A DNA stretch of 33,500 nucleotides from Prorocentrum cordatum (GCA_963575745.1 CAUYUJ010017918.1:110001-143500), one strand, 5' to 3'; positions 1-10,166 are shown, counted from the first letter of the stretch. A program made the numbers and translations. Notes: generated by a model from the letters alone, not told the origin.

Positions 1-181
1 GGGCTGGATCAGTTTTACGGTCGCCAGATTTATTATGTTCGCGCTCAAGACTTCCGTAGTGCTTTACCACTGCGCACTTCCTTCAGCGATCAACACGCTG
101 AACATCATCACCTGCGGCTTGGCCGAACATCGTTGCCACTACCCGGGCAGCAGCACGGGCGACGACATCTACTACGAGCTG

Positions 182-265
182 GACGGAGACGCCATCTTCA
201 GAGACGGCGACGCCATCATCAGAGACGACAACACTATCACCAGAGACGGCGACGCCATCACTACA
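182..265 (+). repeat. 21-bp tandem repeat, four units, encoding a heptapeptide
   Basis: Four units of exactly 21 bp start at 182, 203, 224 and 245. In one frame they read DGDAIFR, DGDAIIR, DDNTITR and DGDAITT. The length is a multiple of three and the frame is open from 35, so the repeat could lie in the N-terminal part of the gag-like protein. It may equally be a simple non-coding duplication. Confidence 0.75.
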
Positions 266-285
266 GACAAGATGGCGACCAGGCG

Positions 286-1357
286 GCAACAACCCAACGA
301 CGGACCCTCTGCGTGGACAAGGATGGCGTCGTACAGTACAACGGCGACCCAGCCTACGGCGAGGAGTTCGGGGAGCACGCGATCCTCGGCTACTGTGCGA
401 GCGAAGAGAAGCTGCAGAAGCTCTACGCGATCAAGCTCAAGAATTCTTTGAATGGGCGAGCGCGGAATCTCACGAGGAAGAGGGCCGAGATTGCGACGCA
501 AGCAGTGTTGGACAAAGCAGGTGGGGACCCACTTGCTGCAGTGCAGCTGGTGGTGGCAAACGCACGACAGGCGTGCGAGCGGAGAAGACCTACGAACATA
601 GTTCCTACAAAAGTTGGCCAATATCAGCATGACCTAGCACAAGGCTATTCTCGGGCAGCACAGCAAAGAGTACATCTGGGACGACGTGACGGCGGCGATG
701 CTCATCCAGCTGGACACGACATGCAGAGACGATCGTGGTCACGGACGTTATGGGGCATACCCGGTGGACTACGACGATGACGGGAGGAAGCCCTACTTGG
801 ATACGAGTGTGGCGTATGCGATGAGGGCGGGCTCCCAAGCGAAGAAGACCACGACGCGCTGGGGCGATACTGTAGCGGCTGAGGCACAGCGTCTAGGGTG
901 GAAGGCTGGACGAAAAGGTCACAAGCCTAACTGCAGGCAAGCCCAGTAAAGGGTTGCACCAAGCAAGTCCCATCGAGGCTGGAAAGCCAACATCAACAAA
1001 CAATGATCCATCAAGATGGACGGCAAAGAAGCCGAATATACTATCAAGAAGTTAAAAGCCGGCACGAAGTGCAACGCATGCCACCCAAAGGGTCACTGGA
1101 AAGGCGCCCCGGAGCGCGAGAAGACATGGCCATCGGGCGGCGGATCATCGAGCAGCCTACAGCGTGGAGGACGAGGTGGTGGCCGAGGCTTCCACGGGCG
1201 ACCTGGAGGTTTTCTACGACGGGCTGGGTTTGCGATGGCAGCGGCGGTGAAGCTACTGACGGCGGACAGCTCAATGGACATGACTGCCATCCAGATCGTG
1301 AGTGACCAGCTGGCGAACATGGAGACCACGATGGAGGAGATCACGAGTCTGACATGA
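286..1357 (+). pseudogene. Gag-like nucleocapsid region with degenerate zinc knuckle
   Basis: Gag would package the element RNA. The first frame (to about 620) carries a helical segment with YNGDPAYGEEF, KLQKLYAIKLKN and AVQLVVANARQACER, which resembles the gag of dinoflagellate copia elements as I remember them. The sense then shifts frame (640-949, ended by TAA at 947) and resumes in that frame from 1016. There CNACHPKGHW (from Cys codon 1070 to the Trp after His 1094) is a CCHC knuckle of the form C-x2-C-x4-H; the fourth ligand, expected about five residues after the His, is Pro/Glu here, so the knuckle is broken. A Gly/Arg/Ser-rich stretch follows, as is usual next to RNA-binding knuckles. 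The start is not definable. Confidence 0.7.
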
Positions 1358-1626
1358 GGACTGACACCGACGACCAAATCCTGAACTCCTGGACGGTATC
1401 AGCACTTGGAGCCGATCAAGGTACGCGAGTGTAGCCTGGAGGAACAAATCGGATCCAAAGCATACCTGACGGTAGTGATGACCAAACGCCAGGATCTGGA
1501 TCAGGACAGACATGTCCCAACATATCGAGCACCGACTACCGTGAAGAGGATGCCACAGCGGCGGACGTACATAATATCAAACATCGAGCAGCACATATTG
1601 CAACATTATGGGTAGGCTGTGGGAAC

Positions 1627-2212
1627 ATGGATGCAGCCGACAGGGATTACATGGAGTTGTGCGTGGACTGGGCACTACCCCAGATCCGCCAGCCCATGCG
1701 CATCACGATGGAGACGGCACCAAAGGGACTCAGGAACTTGGCGCACGACCTATGCCAAGCATCCTGGGACATAACCTCGGAACTACGAGATATCGCAACG
1801 AGCACCTGCGAGCGCCTACCTCATGGAGTGCGACCGACATGGTTGTGGACGGAACGTAGGGCGGGCACAGACTACAGGCCTTCGGAGGATCGTGCACCAT
1901 TACCTGGCCTGCCGGTGAACTACGAGGAGCTGGAGGAGACCGAGGCCTACGCGATGAGGACGGAGGAAAGGACCTATTCCAGATGGACATGCTGTGCTGG
2001 ACACGGCGTGCCCACGAGGATGTGGAGGTTCACGAGCGCTGGACGGCTACGCGGAAGACAGCTGGGTCACTACGAGGATGAGGGGCTCATCCACGCGCTT
2101 CCGAGGCGTGGATGATAGCGCCCCGGTCATTGCAGAAGGCGAGCAGGAGGTGACAGCTGGACTTGTAGGAACCGACGTCAATCTACGATTCCAGATGCTG
2201 CAATACGGCTAA
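1627..2212 (+). pseudogene. Retroviral-type aspartic protease region
   Basis: The stretch GHAVLDTACPRGCGG, read from 1985, contains the catalytic triplet Asp-Thr-Ala (Asp codon 2000-2002) preceded by small hydrophobic residues, as in copia-type aspartic proteases that cleave the polyprotein. It lies between the zinc knuckle and the integrase, the expected place. The preceding frame (1627-2115) is open and different, so there is a frameshift near 1985. I could not find a convincing downstream flap or second conserved motif, and the segment 1360-1627 shows no clear domain. The call rests on one short motif plus position. Confidence 0.6.
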
Positions 2213-2269
2213 GCATCGGCCAGCTGGAAGAGCTAGACACAGCGCTGTACGTAAACGAGCGGAAGGGAC

Positions 2270-3040
2270 TTCAAGGCGATCAACAAGTACGGGGCGCCGC
2301 TCAACAAGACCGAGAAGGGGCGCCGAACGATTTCACTCCAGGACTGGCCGAAGGAGGAAACAGCCAAAACAGCGCCATCAGTTACGACGGATGAGATCGA
2401 CATCTGGGCCGCGGAGGTGCAAGAGATAGACAAATGCATCCCACGAGGAAAGCAGAGGAAGCAGATCGAGACGCAGGAGAAGGAGTTACAGGACGAGCTG
2501 GACCAGTGCCAACAGGTCGTGGAAACGCTGAAGGCGGACCCAAAGGAGAAACGGCCTATCATATGGGAGCTCTATGCTGGTGGCATGGCAGCCACATCGG
2601 AAGCTCAGCAGCGGCGACACCCTTCTACGAGACTAAGGGGCATCCTGATAGGGGGACATCAAGTCACAGCGGAAAATGCTGAAGCAGCTGGACGAGGACG
2701 ACCCCTATATGACCATCGTTGGTTTTCCATGCGACCCGTTCACGAACATATCGCTCGCGCTTCCGCAGAAGAAGAAGATGATGAAGCTAGCAACTGGCAT
2801 GAAGCACCTGCGGCTCGTCAAGCAGATCTGGCTCAACTGCTACTGGAGAACCCGCTGACATCCAAGGCGTGGAAGCTCACGCCGTGGCTAGGCTCAGAGG
2901 TTGTGGCCGCGATGACGCACCAGTGCGCCCGGGGCAGCGACCTGGTGGTGGACTCCATGGGCGATCTCGTCAAGACAACGACGCGGTTCCTGACTGCGGC
3001 CATCATGCTAGGCGCAAAGCTCAACAGCATTCAGTCTTGA
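2270..3040 (+). pseudogene. Cytosine-methyltransferase-like domain inside the copia element
   Basis: A lead-in (INKYGAPLNKTEKG, then a charged helix) runs in one frame from about 2270. Three motifs then appear in the order of C5-cytosine methyltransferases. WELYAGG (2564-2584) resembles motif I, the S-adenosylmethionine loop F-x-G-x-G. IVGFPCDPFT (Pro-Cys at 2727-2732) resembles motif IV, whose Cys attacks cytosine. LLENPLTSKAW (ENP at 2846-2854) resembles motif VI, E-N-V. A conserved-looking tail follows with HQCARG and TTTRFLTA. Frames change near 2640 and 2850, so the copy is broken. What I see are the motifs and their order; that the intact protein methylated DNA is inference. Another Rossmann-fold role is possible. 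Confidence 0.6.
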
Positions 3041-3079
3041 CAACTGGACGGCCAACCTGGCAAAGACTATCACGGGCGC

Positions 3080-4260
3080 ATCGATAATCTGCGATGCCTC
3101 GAGAAGCAGCATGGTGGGCACGCCAGGTACGCCAACAACTTCGATGACATCGAGCTTGACGAGATCGAGGACACACCTGCAGGGGCGGGGGCACCCATGC
3201 ACGCGAGTGCAACGACGATCTTCAGCATGCGCGGCGACAACCTCGAGATGGCGGAATGGACGGCGGTACCACCACGTATGCGCGCAGCGATCAAGAATAC
3301 ACGCGAGAGCCATTCACGTGGACTCTACAAGGGGTCATTGGTACGGTGCTTACAGCACGGTTGAGCTAGTCGACAAGCGGTGTCGACTTTTCAGGTACAC
3401 AACGCGCGAGGCACAGGCTCGGACGACAGCCAGACCTGCAGCGGCTCAGCTCAAGGTTAGAAAGTCTAACGAGGCCTCTGGCATGGATTTCATGGTCATA
3501 CCCGACATGGACAAGACTATGCACATGGTGCTCGTGAGCGTGGATATTGCATCGGACTTCACAGTGGCGATTTACACATGTCCTGGATCAAGACCAACGG
3601 CAGAGTTGGCGAATGAGGCGTTCGAGCTTGGATGGCTGGCCTGGGCTGGACCACCTACTGTGGTTGAGTAGGACCAGGACTCTACATGCATGGGCAAGTT
3701 CAAGCAACTGCGCAGCGACCTCGGCCTGGTGATCAAACACGCTGCGCCAGAAGCTCACTGGCAAATGGGCATGGTCGAGAGGAAGATGCGTTACCCAAAG
3801 GAGATGGCGACGAGTGTGCTCGATGCTTGAGAAAGGCGTGGTCAGGATTCAGTTGCACCTGCAGTGCGAGGCATGGCCAACGCGCGCAACCAGCTGGTTA
3901 GCACAGCGGGCTTTTCACCACAGCAGTCGGCACTGGGAGCTGGACAGCGACTACATGCGAGTTTGGCGAACCCCGACAACGGCCCAACAGATTGTTTTCC
4001 AGGGCAGCTGAAAGGACATCGTTCTGGGATCGACTACACCTTCAGCAGATCTGCTCGGAGCCCTTTGTCAAGGCAGCTAACTCATCTGCTCTGAGGCGGA
4101 CAGTGCTGGCAATGACCGGGCCCCAGCCAGGGCCCTTCCAGCAAGGTGATCTACTGATGTTCTGGCGATCGGACAATCTAACGGGAAACCTACGTGCTCA
4201 ATGGCATGGACCTGCGCGGCTACCTGCCGATTCACAAGCGGATCCCGATTGAAAGCTCGC
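3080..4260 (+). pseudogene. Copia integrase (DDE catalytic core and C-terminal part)
   Basis: Integrase inserts the cDNA into the genome. The core is clear: MDFMVIPDMDKTMHMVLVSV gives the first Asp (codon 3486-3488), followed by WLAWAGPPTVVE, a TAG at 3669-3671, then DQDST with the second Asp (3678-3680), and APEAHWQMGMVER with the catalytic Glu (3777-3779). After a TGA at 3828 the same frame continues with ANARNQLVSTAGFSPQQSALG, a typical copia segment. A frameshift near 4015 leads to LRRTVLAMTGPQPGPFQQGD and QWHGPAR, the C-terminal DNA-binding region. An N-terminal HHCC zinc site is not readable. All three catalytic residues survive despite two in-frame stops. Confidence 0.85.
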
Positions 4261-4533
4261 CAAGTTTACTACGGGAAGCGACTGAGCGCGGTGTGACGAC
4301 CCCGCAGTTCAACTACCTGTGCCCAGACGGTGGGCCGGTCCGATCTCGAGCTGGACAGAGAGGCTTTATAGACATTCGATGGGGAACAAGGTAATCCAGC
4401 ACGAGATGCTCTGCAGCCAGATCAACCACCTGATCGACAGCCAGACCAACATCGAGATCAACCGCCTGCAGTACGACACCACGACTATCACCAGCAGCTA
4501 CCTGGACAGCAGAAAGCGCCACAACAGCAGCCA

Positions 4534-5310
4534 GTGCAAGGACAAACAGACGCACCAGGAGCAGCACCAGCCCAGGGTGGCGCGGGTCACCCAAAGCAGT
4601 CGGACAGCAGAAAGGGACGATCGGATGCGGTGCGCGACAATGACGCGATGCCGGCGCGGCAGAGGCTGGACGATGAGGACAAACCAGCGCCATTTGATCA
4701 TGACGAAGCAGAGGAGGATTTACGAGCGCGACTACGTCGAGCACGCCAAGCCTGGGACACCATCCTGGGAGCAGTGGCAACCAGCTGCAAGGGTAAGACC
4801 GACCTGAGGCAGCTGGACAACATCAGTAATACACCTCTACTACCCGAACCGGCACCAGGGTATCAGATCGAGAGGAGGCGGCTCTTCAATCTGGACACGC
4901 GCAACCTGGTACAGGACATCTCGAGATTGGACTGGGTAGCTAACCCTCAGATCATCGACGATGCGGTGGCGCAGCAGCCGATCACGGCCATCGAAGAGAT
5001 CGCACCGATGATGAAAGATGGAACTGAAGATGGACCGGGAGGTGACCAACAGCCTGCAGCCTCACAGCCTGGACCTCCAAGCGGCGGCAACGCTGACGAG
5101 ATCATCGCGGGGCCGGAGCAGCCGAAGGATGTGAAACGCGGTGGTAAGAAGCATTCGGTCACGAAGGACCTGAAGCTCAAGCAGACCAAGAAGGGCATGG
5201 CTCACGACGACCGAGCTGGACTTCAAGTACCTGCCAGTATCCAGAAGCAAATGGAAGAACGCACGGAAGCAGAGGAGACGGCAGCAGCGCCGACACCAGC
5301 CACGGAATAA
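4534..5310 (+). pseudogene. Integrase to reverse transcriptase linker of the copia polyprotein
   Basis: A 258-codon open stretch rich in Asp, Glu, Arg, Gln and Pro, with charged helical parts (DHDEAEEDLRARLRRARQAW) and a low-complexity Pro/Gly segment. It lies between the integrase C-terminus and the reverse transcriptase, where copia polyproteins carry a poorly conserved linker. I recognise no domain. It is the longest uninterrupted frame inside the element; the neighbouring 4319-4807 frame overlaps it and looks like a shadow. Its function is unknown and it is probably only a spacer. Confidence 0.5.
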
Positions 5311-5402
5311 CCACGACGGACAACAATATCGAGCACAAGACAGCCGGGTCAGCATCAGGGCAGCACGCGCCAGGAACATCCCGCGACGCTTCAGGAAGTC
5401 CT

Positions 5403-6600
5403 TTGTGTGACGCGCCCATCAGCACCCAGCGCGCGAAGAGGCAAACGGGGCCTGTCAAGCAGCTGGCGGAGATACCACTCCTGGTCGAAGCATTCTTGGC
5501 CGAGCGGATGCGCACCCAACCGACAAGGGCTAACAAGCATCAGAAGATCAACCTGAAGGCGCTGGACGATGACAAGCTCAAGTGGCAGAATATCCAGAGT
5601 GCAGTGGAGAAGGAGTGGAATACCTGGTGCATTGACGACGCAGCAACTCATGTATCAGGAGCAGCGGCTGAGAAGATAGATCCAGACAAGATCCTAAGCT
5701 CCACGGTGGTCTGGGCGGACAGGGGCCCTGCGACCTTTGAGCCGAAGGCAAGAATATGTGGGCGAGGCTACGATGAGTTCGACGACAAGCTGCGCAGACT
5801 CTCTACTAAGTCTCAGCGCAGATGACGCTACTTCTGTGCACCATCGTATTCAGCCTCAACTTGGACCTAGTCGTTGCAGACGTGAAGGGAGCCTTTCTAC
5901 ATAGCAAGGCGATCACAAGCGAGCTCCTTTCGGATCCCGGCGAACCCTGGAAAGTGCAACATCCCAGCAGTTGAGGCAGGCGACCTGCTGAAGCTTGACA
6001 AGAGCATCTACGGCGCCAAAATGCGGCGTAAGCTGGGTGCGCGGCGCTGCGCGAGACGCTCGTGAAGCTCGGATGGGAAGGCCTGATCTTCGAGCCCACG
6101 ACCTTCATAAAGCGCAACAAAGAAAACGCGATCAGCAAGATCATGTGTCTACACGTGGACGACTTCTCCATGGGCATCAAGCAGGGCGACCCTGACGACG
6201 CCAAGATCACGCAGGACTTTCACTAGGAAATTGGCTTCGGCGTGGTCAAGTACGCGACGCAGGAGAAGGCGACGTTCTGTGGCGGGGCCTATCAGCAGGA
6301 CAAGGACGGCAGCATCAAAGTCACCATAGAGGCCTATGCGAAATCAATGCTGACTTCGCGTGTCCCCAGGGAGTGCAACAAAGCACCTGATACAGCACTG
6401 ACCCCTGCGGAGCATCGGGGATTACGAATGGAGGCGGGACAACTGCAGTGGGCTGCGCGAGTGCTTTGCTTCGAAGAAGCGTTCGAGGCATCCCGATTGG
6501 CATCGGCGCTGGGAGCTCCGACGGCGAAGGACCTACAAGACGGGAGTGCAGCGATCAGGAGAATCCAGAAGCGGGACGACCTACTGATCAAGTTCACAGC
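5403..6600 (+). pseudogene. Copia-type reverse transcriptase (RVT_2-like)
   Basis: The enzyme would copy the element RNA into DNA. The N-terminal part reads AVEKEWNTWCIDDAA and ILSSTVVWADRG...KARICGRGYDE (5403-5800), matching the W...K-x-R-x-V-x-x-G start of copia reverse transcriptases. After a frameshift, VVADVKGAFLHS gives motif A (Asp codon 5879-5881; copia consensus DVKTAFLNG). A short segment GDLLKLDKSIYGA (5982-6020) is the usual L-x-K-x-L-Y-G motif in another frame. Back in the motif A frame, CLHVDDFSMG holds the YVDD-type active site (Asp-Asp at 6158-6163). A TAG at 6224 precedes the C-terminal part, which continues to RMEAGQLQWAAR. Catalytic Asp residues are kept but three frame changes and one stop break the gene. 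Confidence 0.85.
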
Positions 6601-7170
6601 TGGCCTGAACCTGTGGAAGACCATAGTGATCAACGTGACCGACAGTGCTTGCGACACCCTGCCGAAGCACAGATCGCAACGAGGACGTTGCATCATGCTA
6701 GGTGACGAGAAGATCAATGAGGACCACGGCAACAAGTACAGATTACCTTGCATTGGGTGGCGGTCTGCAAGATTCAACGAGTGGTGCGATCTACACTATC
6801 GGCGGAGGCGTGCTCATGTGCAGATTCGGTGGAGACTTTTCTTTTTAGACAAGGTCAACCTTAACGGATATCCTGGGCCCAGATATGGATGCGGTCGAGA
6901 TCGCGCATGACACCTGCCCGGTGACCTGCATTTCGGTGACCGACTGCATGAGCCTGTATGACGCGATCGCGAAGGAGAGGGTATCCGTGACAGATCGGAG
7001 GCTGTCTCTGGAGGCAGCTATACTACGTCAGTCACTAAAGAAGGTCAGCATCAAGTGGGTCAAGAGCGAGCAGATGCTAGCGGACTGTTCGACGAAAGTG
7101 TTTCCACGAGGCTACGCGAGGAAGATCGTGATATCTAAATTGTGGACTCTTGGGCCTGATGACAGAGCAC
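6601..7170 (+). pseudogene. RNase H domain of the copia polyprotein
   Basis: RNase H removes the RNA strand after reverse transcription. The first Asp is in NVTDSACDT (codon 6641-6643). The Glu is in VVRSTLSAEA (6805-6807), read in another frame. The second Asp is in VTDCMSLYDAI (6942-6944), in a third frame. IKWVKSEQMLADCSTK (about 7050-7100) is the highly typical end of copia RNase H, W-x-x-(T/S)-x-x-x-L-A-D-x-x-T-K. Two frameshifts (near 6765 and 6850) break the domain although its catalytic residues remain. Confidence 0.85.
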
Positions 7171-8064
7171 CATCGAGGCGCGGACGGAAGCAAGATGGAC
7201 CAAATAAGGTGGCAACCCACAAGGAGGTCGACGACTTGAACGCGAAAATGGCCAAGTACGTCAAACAGGAGCTGTACGACGACACAGATGGGTACGATGA
7301 GATATCTACCTGGCCGGTCGAGACGTACAACTATGTAGACGAGTGCCTCTCCGATGACACAGATGAGAATTATGACGAGACCGAGTGTGTCGAAACATTC
7401 TACATGAAAGATGCGACGGGCAACTACCCAATGTACAGGAGTGGCGCGCAGCGAACCATCCAGATACCTGAACAAGTTACAGTTCTGCTTCACTTCTGTG
7501 CACTCGCCAGTGTATGGAGTTTGCCTTTCGATGTCTCCTACGGTGGTGAAGTTCGGCTCTACCATTGCGGGAGTTACCATGTGTATCTACACAATAAAGC
7601 CTAAGCAGAGTGACGACGAGAACTTCGGTATGGCACCAATGGAGGTGGACAGTTCAAGCAGCGACAACATGTTCAGGGCGGAGGTGCCCAAGCAGGCAAC
7701 ATTAACGACAACTACGCTACGCCGAAAGCTGAGCCTGAGGTGGACGATCACGGAGGATGGACAAATTTACCTTGGGGACAGTGCTCTCCTGAGGCAATGG
7801 TTGGCTACATTGGGACCGATGCGCATCAACAGTGGCAAATACGAGGGCAGCAACTTCGCAGACATATACAGCAAGGGCCTGCACTACGCCAACTGCCTGG
7901 TCCGGTGTGTGAGGCTGGACGCAAACGAGAGCAAGAGCTACAATCTGGATCCGGGCGTAAATACTTACACCGCCTACACCACCATAGTCAGCTCAGGGAC
8001 GCGGAGATTTCACTACCAACTTTGTGTTGATGTTGGATGGTGGAGAGATTGTACTGAAATTTGA
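7171..8064 (+). pseudogene. C-terminal extension of the copia element with a GKYEGSNFADIY motif
   Basis: After RNase H the frame stays open to 7604 with an acidic, Tyr-rich tail of no known type. A second frame, open 7411-8064, carries more protein-like sequence from about 7570: PMEVDSSSSDNMF, then LRRKLSLRWTITEDGQIYLG, then MRINSGKYEGSNFADIYSKG and HYANCLVRCVRL. The pattern G-K-Y-x-G-x-x-F-x-x-[IV]-Y followed by a Tyr and a Trp/Leu-Val is like the short G-K-[YH]-x-G domains (DUF3820-like) seen in phage and some eukaryotic proteins; that link is tentative. It could be an extra domain of the element or a captured host exon. The two frames overlap by 194 bases, so one shift would join them. Confidence 0.45.
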
Positions 8065-8310
8065 CTACCAACTTTGTGTTGACGTTGGGCGGTGGGGAAA
8101 TTATACGGAGATTCGCTGTCAACTTTGTGTTTGTGTTGGTTGAATAAGGAGATTGTGTGTGCACCCTCTCACGTAAAGAGATGATGAGTGCACACTCTCA
8201 AGTGACTGGATGATGTTTGCACCAAGATCTGAGTTGGTATCTTGCTTTATGTTGCTGAAGATTTGTTTGGATATCTTGGTATGTGTTCAAGATTTGAATG
8301 TGATATCTTG
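8004..8310 (+). repeat. Cluster of short tandem repeats, possible LTR or 3' UTR
   Basis: Three copies of a 51-52 bp unit containing ACCAACTTTGTGTTGATGTTGG start near 8004, 8056 and 8108. They are followed by two copies of a GTGCAC-CTCTCA unit (8159-8222) and three of a GATATCTTG unit (8235-8312). The region is AT-richer than its surroundings. It directly follows the last coding-like part of the copia element, so it may be its 3' untranslated end or LTR. No second copy is seen upstream within the window, so an LTR cannot be confirmed. Confidence 0.6.
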
Positions 8311-8805
8311 ATAATGGGTGTCCGGTGTGCGGGCGGCTTTTGGCCAGTCGAGCTGGGAAGTATAATCATGAATATTATGGAGGCTTGCTTCAGAATTTGC
8401 TACGCACTCTTTAGCAACAGCTTCTTTTTCCAGTGTGAAAATCAGATAGGCGAGGATGTGATATTTAGGGTTCTAATGAATGATCTTTCCCTTCCGCCCA
8501 TGGCCGTTGTAGTTCATAAGCTGGGCGGGAGACGGGACACACCTACTCACGACTGCTTTGAGTACGGAGATAAACAGATCTTATCTTTTCTGCTTTGCGC
8601 TTGCATCAAGTACTGGTGGGAGGGATAGTGTGATTTGTATTTACAGGAAGGAGAGGACCCTCCCTCGCCCCTCCTCGCGAGAGCCCGCGCGGTGGGGGGG
8701 GGTACTGCCTTGGCCGCGGGCGCAGAGGCGGCGTTCTGGCGGTTGGCCGCCAGACCGAACCCGATCTGCGGGTGCCTCAGCGTCGTCGCGGAGGAGGAGG
8801 TAAAT
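8311..8805. other. Unassigned stretch between the copia element and a TIR element
   Basis: A 128-codon frame (8242-8628, +) is open but has no recognisable motif and includes part of the repeats before it. A run of nine G lies near 8695. The last 150 bases are GC-rich. I see no gene here. Confidence 0.5.
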
Positions 8806-8963
8806 TTAGGTCGGGCATGTCCCCCTACGGGCGGATTTGTCAAACAATAAAAACTACAACACAAACTTAAACCATGTACAAACATACTCCAAAAATCGTC
8901 CCCAGTCGATGATTTAAAACTATGTTTAACTTTTCCTCCTGTAGAGGGGCAAGCCTGATTTAA
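8806..8963. mobile_element. Small non-autonomous TIR element, copy 1 (MITE-like)
   Basis: The left end TTAGGTCGGGCATGTCCCC and the right end (8942-8963), read on the opposite strand as TTAAATCAGGCTTGCCCC, form an imperfect terminal inverted repeat that extends inward through CTACGGGCGGA / CTACAGGAGGA. The 158-bp element is AT-rich inside and cannot code for a protein. Flanking octamers AGGTAAAT (8798-8805) and ATGTAGAT (8964-8971) match at 6 of 8 positions, as expected of an old 8-bp target duplication. It shares both ends and the inner string ATCGTCCCCAG with the copy at 22312. Confidence 0.75.
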
Positions 8964-9130
8964 ATGTAGATAGAGGAAGGGTACGGAGGGATGAGGAAAC
9001 GGAGGAGCGAGGGGAAGAGGAGGAGAGAGGCCTTCTAGGGTTTTCAGGCTGGGGGTCAGCCGATGGGAGGGGTTCAGTGGGGGCGGCGCGTTGACAGGTC
9101 GCCTGCCCCGAGGTGGGAGGCTCCTCGGTA
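8964..9130. other. Unassigned flank between TIR element and microsatellite
   Basis: Purine-rich then GC-rich sequence without a coding or repeat signal that I recognise. Confidence 0.4.
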
Positions 9131-9851
9131 TCTTCCTCCTCCTCCTCCTCGTCATCCACCACCTCGTCCCTGCTCTCCCGTCCTGCCCCGCCTCGTCCTC
9201 CTCCTCCTCCTCCTCCTCCTCATCCCCCTTATCCTCTTCACCCCTCCTGCTCCTCCGCCCTCCTCCCCTCCTCCTCCTCCTACTCCGCCTCATCCTCCTC
9301 CTCCTCCTCCTCCTCCTCCTCCTCCTCCTCATCCTCATCCTCCCCCTTCTCAACCTCACAATCATCATCATCATCCCACTCCCCCTGTTCCTCCCTCTCC
9401 TCCTCCTCCTCCTCCTCCTCCTCCTCCTCCTCCTCCTCATCCTCCTCCTCCGCCTCCTATTCCTCCTCTTCCTCTTCCTTCTCGTCATCCCCCTCCTCCT
9501 CACCACTATCATCCTCATCATCAACAGAAACATCAGCAACATCCTCATCATCCTCATCATCCTCCTCCTCCTCCTCATCACCATCATCATCAACAGCAGC
9601 ATCCTCATCCTCATCCTCATCCGCATCCTCATCATGAGCAGCATCCTCAGCATCAGCAACATCAGCATCAATATCATCAGCAACATCACCGTCATCATCA
9701 TCACCCTCATCATCATCACCGTCATCAGCATCATCATCATCATCGACATCATCATTACCATCATCATCAACAACATCATGATCATCATCACCGTCATCAC
9801 CATAATCATCATCGTCAACAACATCAGCATCATCACCACCACCATCGTCAG

Positions 9852-9895
<44 letters not shown>

Positions 9896-10127
9896 CCGTC
9901 GCTATCGCCATCACCATCAACATCAGCATCACCAGCATCATCGCCATCATCATTACCGCACTCCCCCTCGAGGCCCGCCTCCTTCTCCTCCTCCTCCTCC
10001 TCGGCCTCGCTGTCCCCCATCCCTCTCCTCCTCCTCCTCCTCCTCCTCCTCCTCCTCCTTTTCCTCCTCCTCCTCCTCCTCCTCCTCCTCCCACCCTTTC
10101 TCCTCCTCCTCCTCCTCCTCCTCTCGC
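9131..10127 (+). repeat. Compound TCC / ATC microsatellite, about 1 kb
   Basis: TCC-rich arrays (9131-9480) give way to imperfect ATC/CAG arrays (about 9490-9960), then TCC again (9975-10127). Every frame through it is open for hundreds of codons (poly-Ser, poly-His, poly-Ile or poly-Leu on +, poly-Met or poly-Asp/Glu on -), which is a property of the repeat and not evidence of a gene. Confidence 0.95.
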
Positions 10128-10166
10128 CCGTAGCCTTTTTGGCTTAAAGTACTGCCTTGGCTCAAG
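10128..10166 (+). other. Two DinoSL spliced-leader relics in tandem
   Basis: From 10128 the sequence CCGTAGCCTTTTTGGCT matches the start of the canonical dinoflagellate leader (CCGTAGCCATTTTGGCTC...) except for one base, with a decayed 3' end (TAAAG for CAAG). Immediately after, GCCTTGGCTCAAG (10154-10166) matches the leader's 3' part with a 3-base deletion. Tandem leader relics are known in dinoflagellates and are explained by repeated rounds of trans-splicing, reverse transcription and reinsertion of mRNA. The sequence downstream (10167-10290) would then be a retroposed transcript, but I recognise no protein in it. Confidence 0.7.

Larger units (their letters stand above)
1..8310 (+). mobile_element. 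Decayed Ty1/copia-like LTR retrotransposon
   Basis: Recognisable domains follow each other on the + strand in copia order: gag-like part with zinc knuckle, protease (DTA site near 2000), integrase (D, D, E at 3486, 3678, 3777), reverse transcriptase (HVDD at 6152) and RNase H (to about 7100). Integrase before reverse transcriptase is the diagnostic Ty1/copia order. A methyltransferase-like segment sits between protease and integrase, and an extra tail follows RNase H. The reading frame changes at least ten times and several stops interrupt it, so this copy cannot make a polyprotein by simple translation. No clear 5' LTR is visible at the window start, so the element may begin upstream. The 3' limit is a guess from the tandem repeats at 8004-8310. 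Confidence 0.85.
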
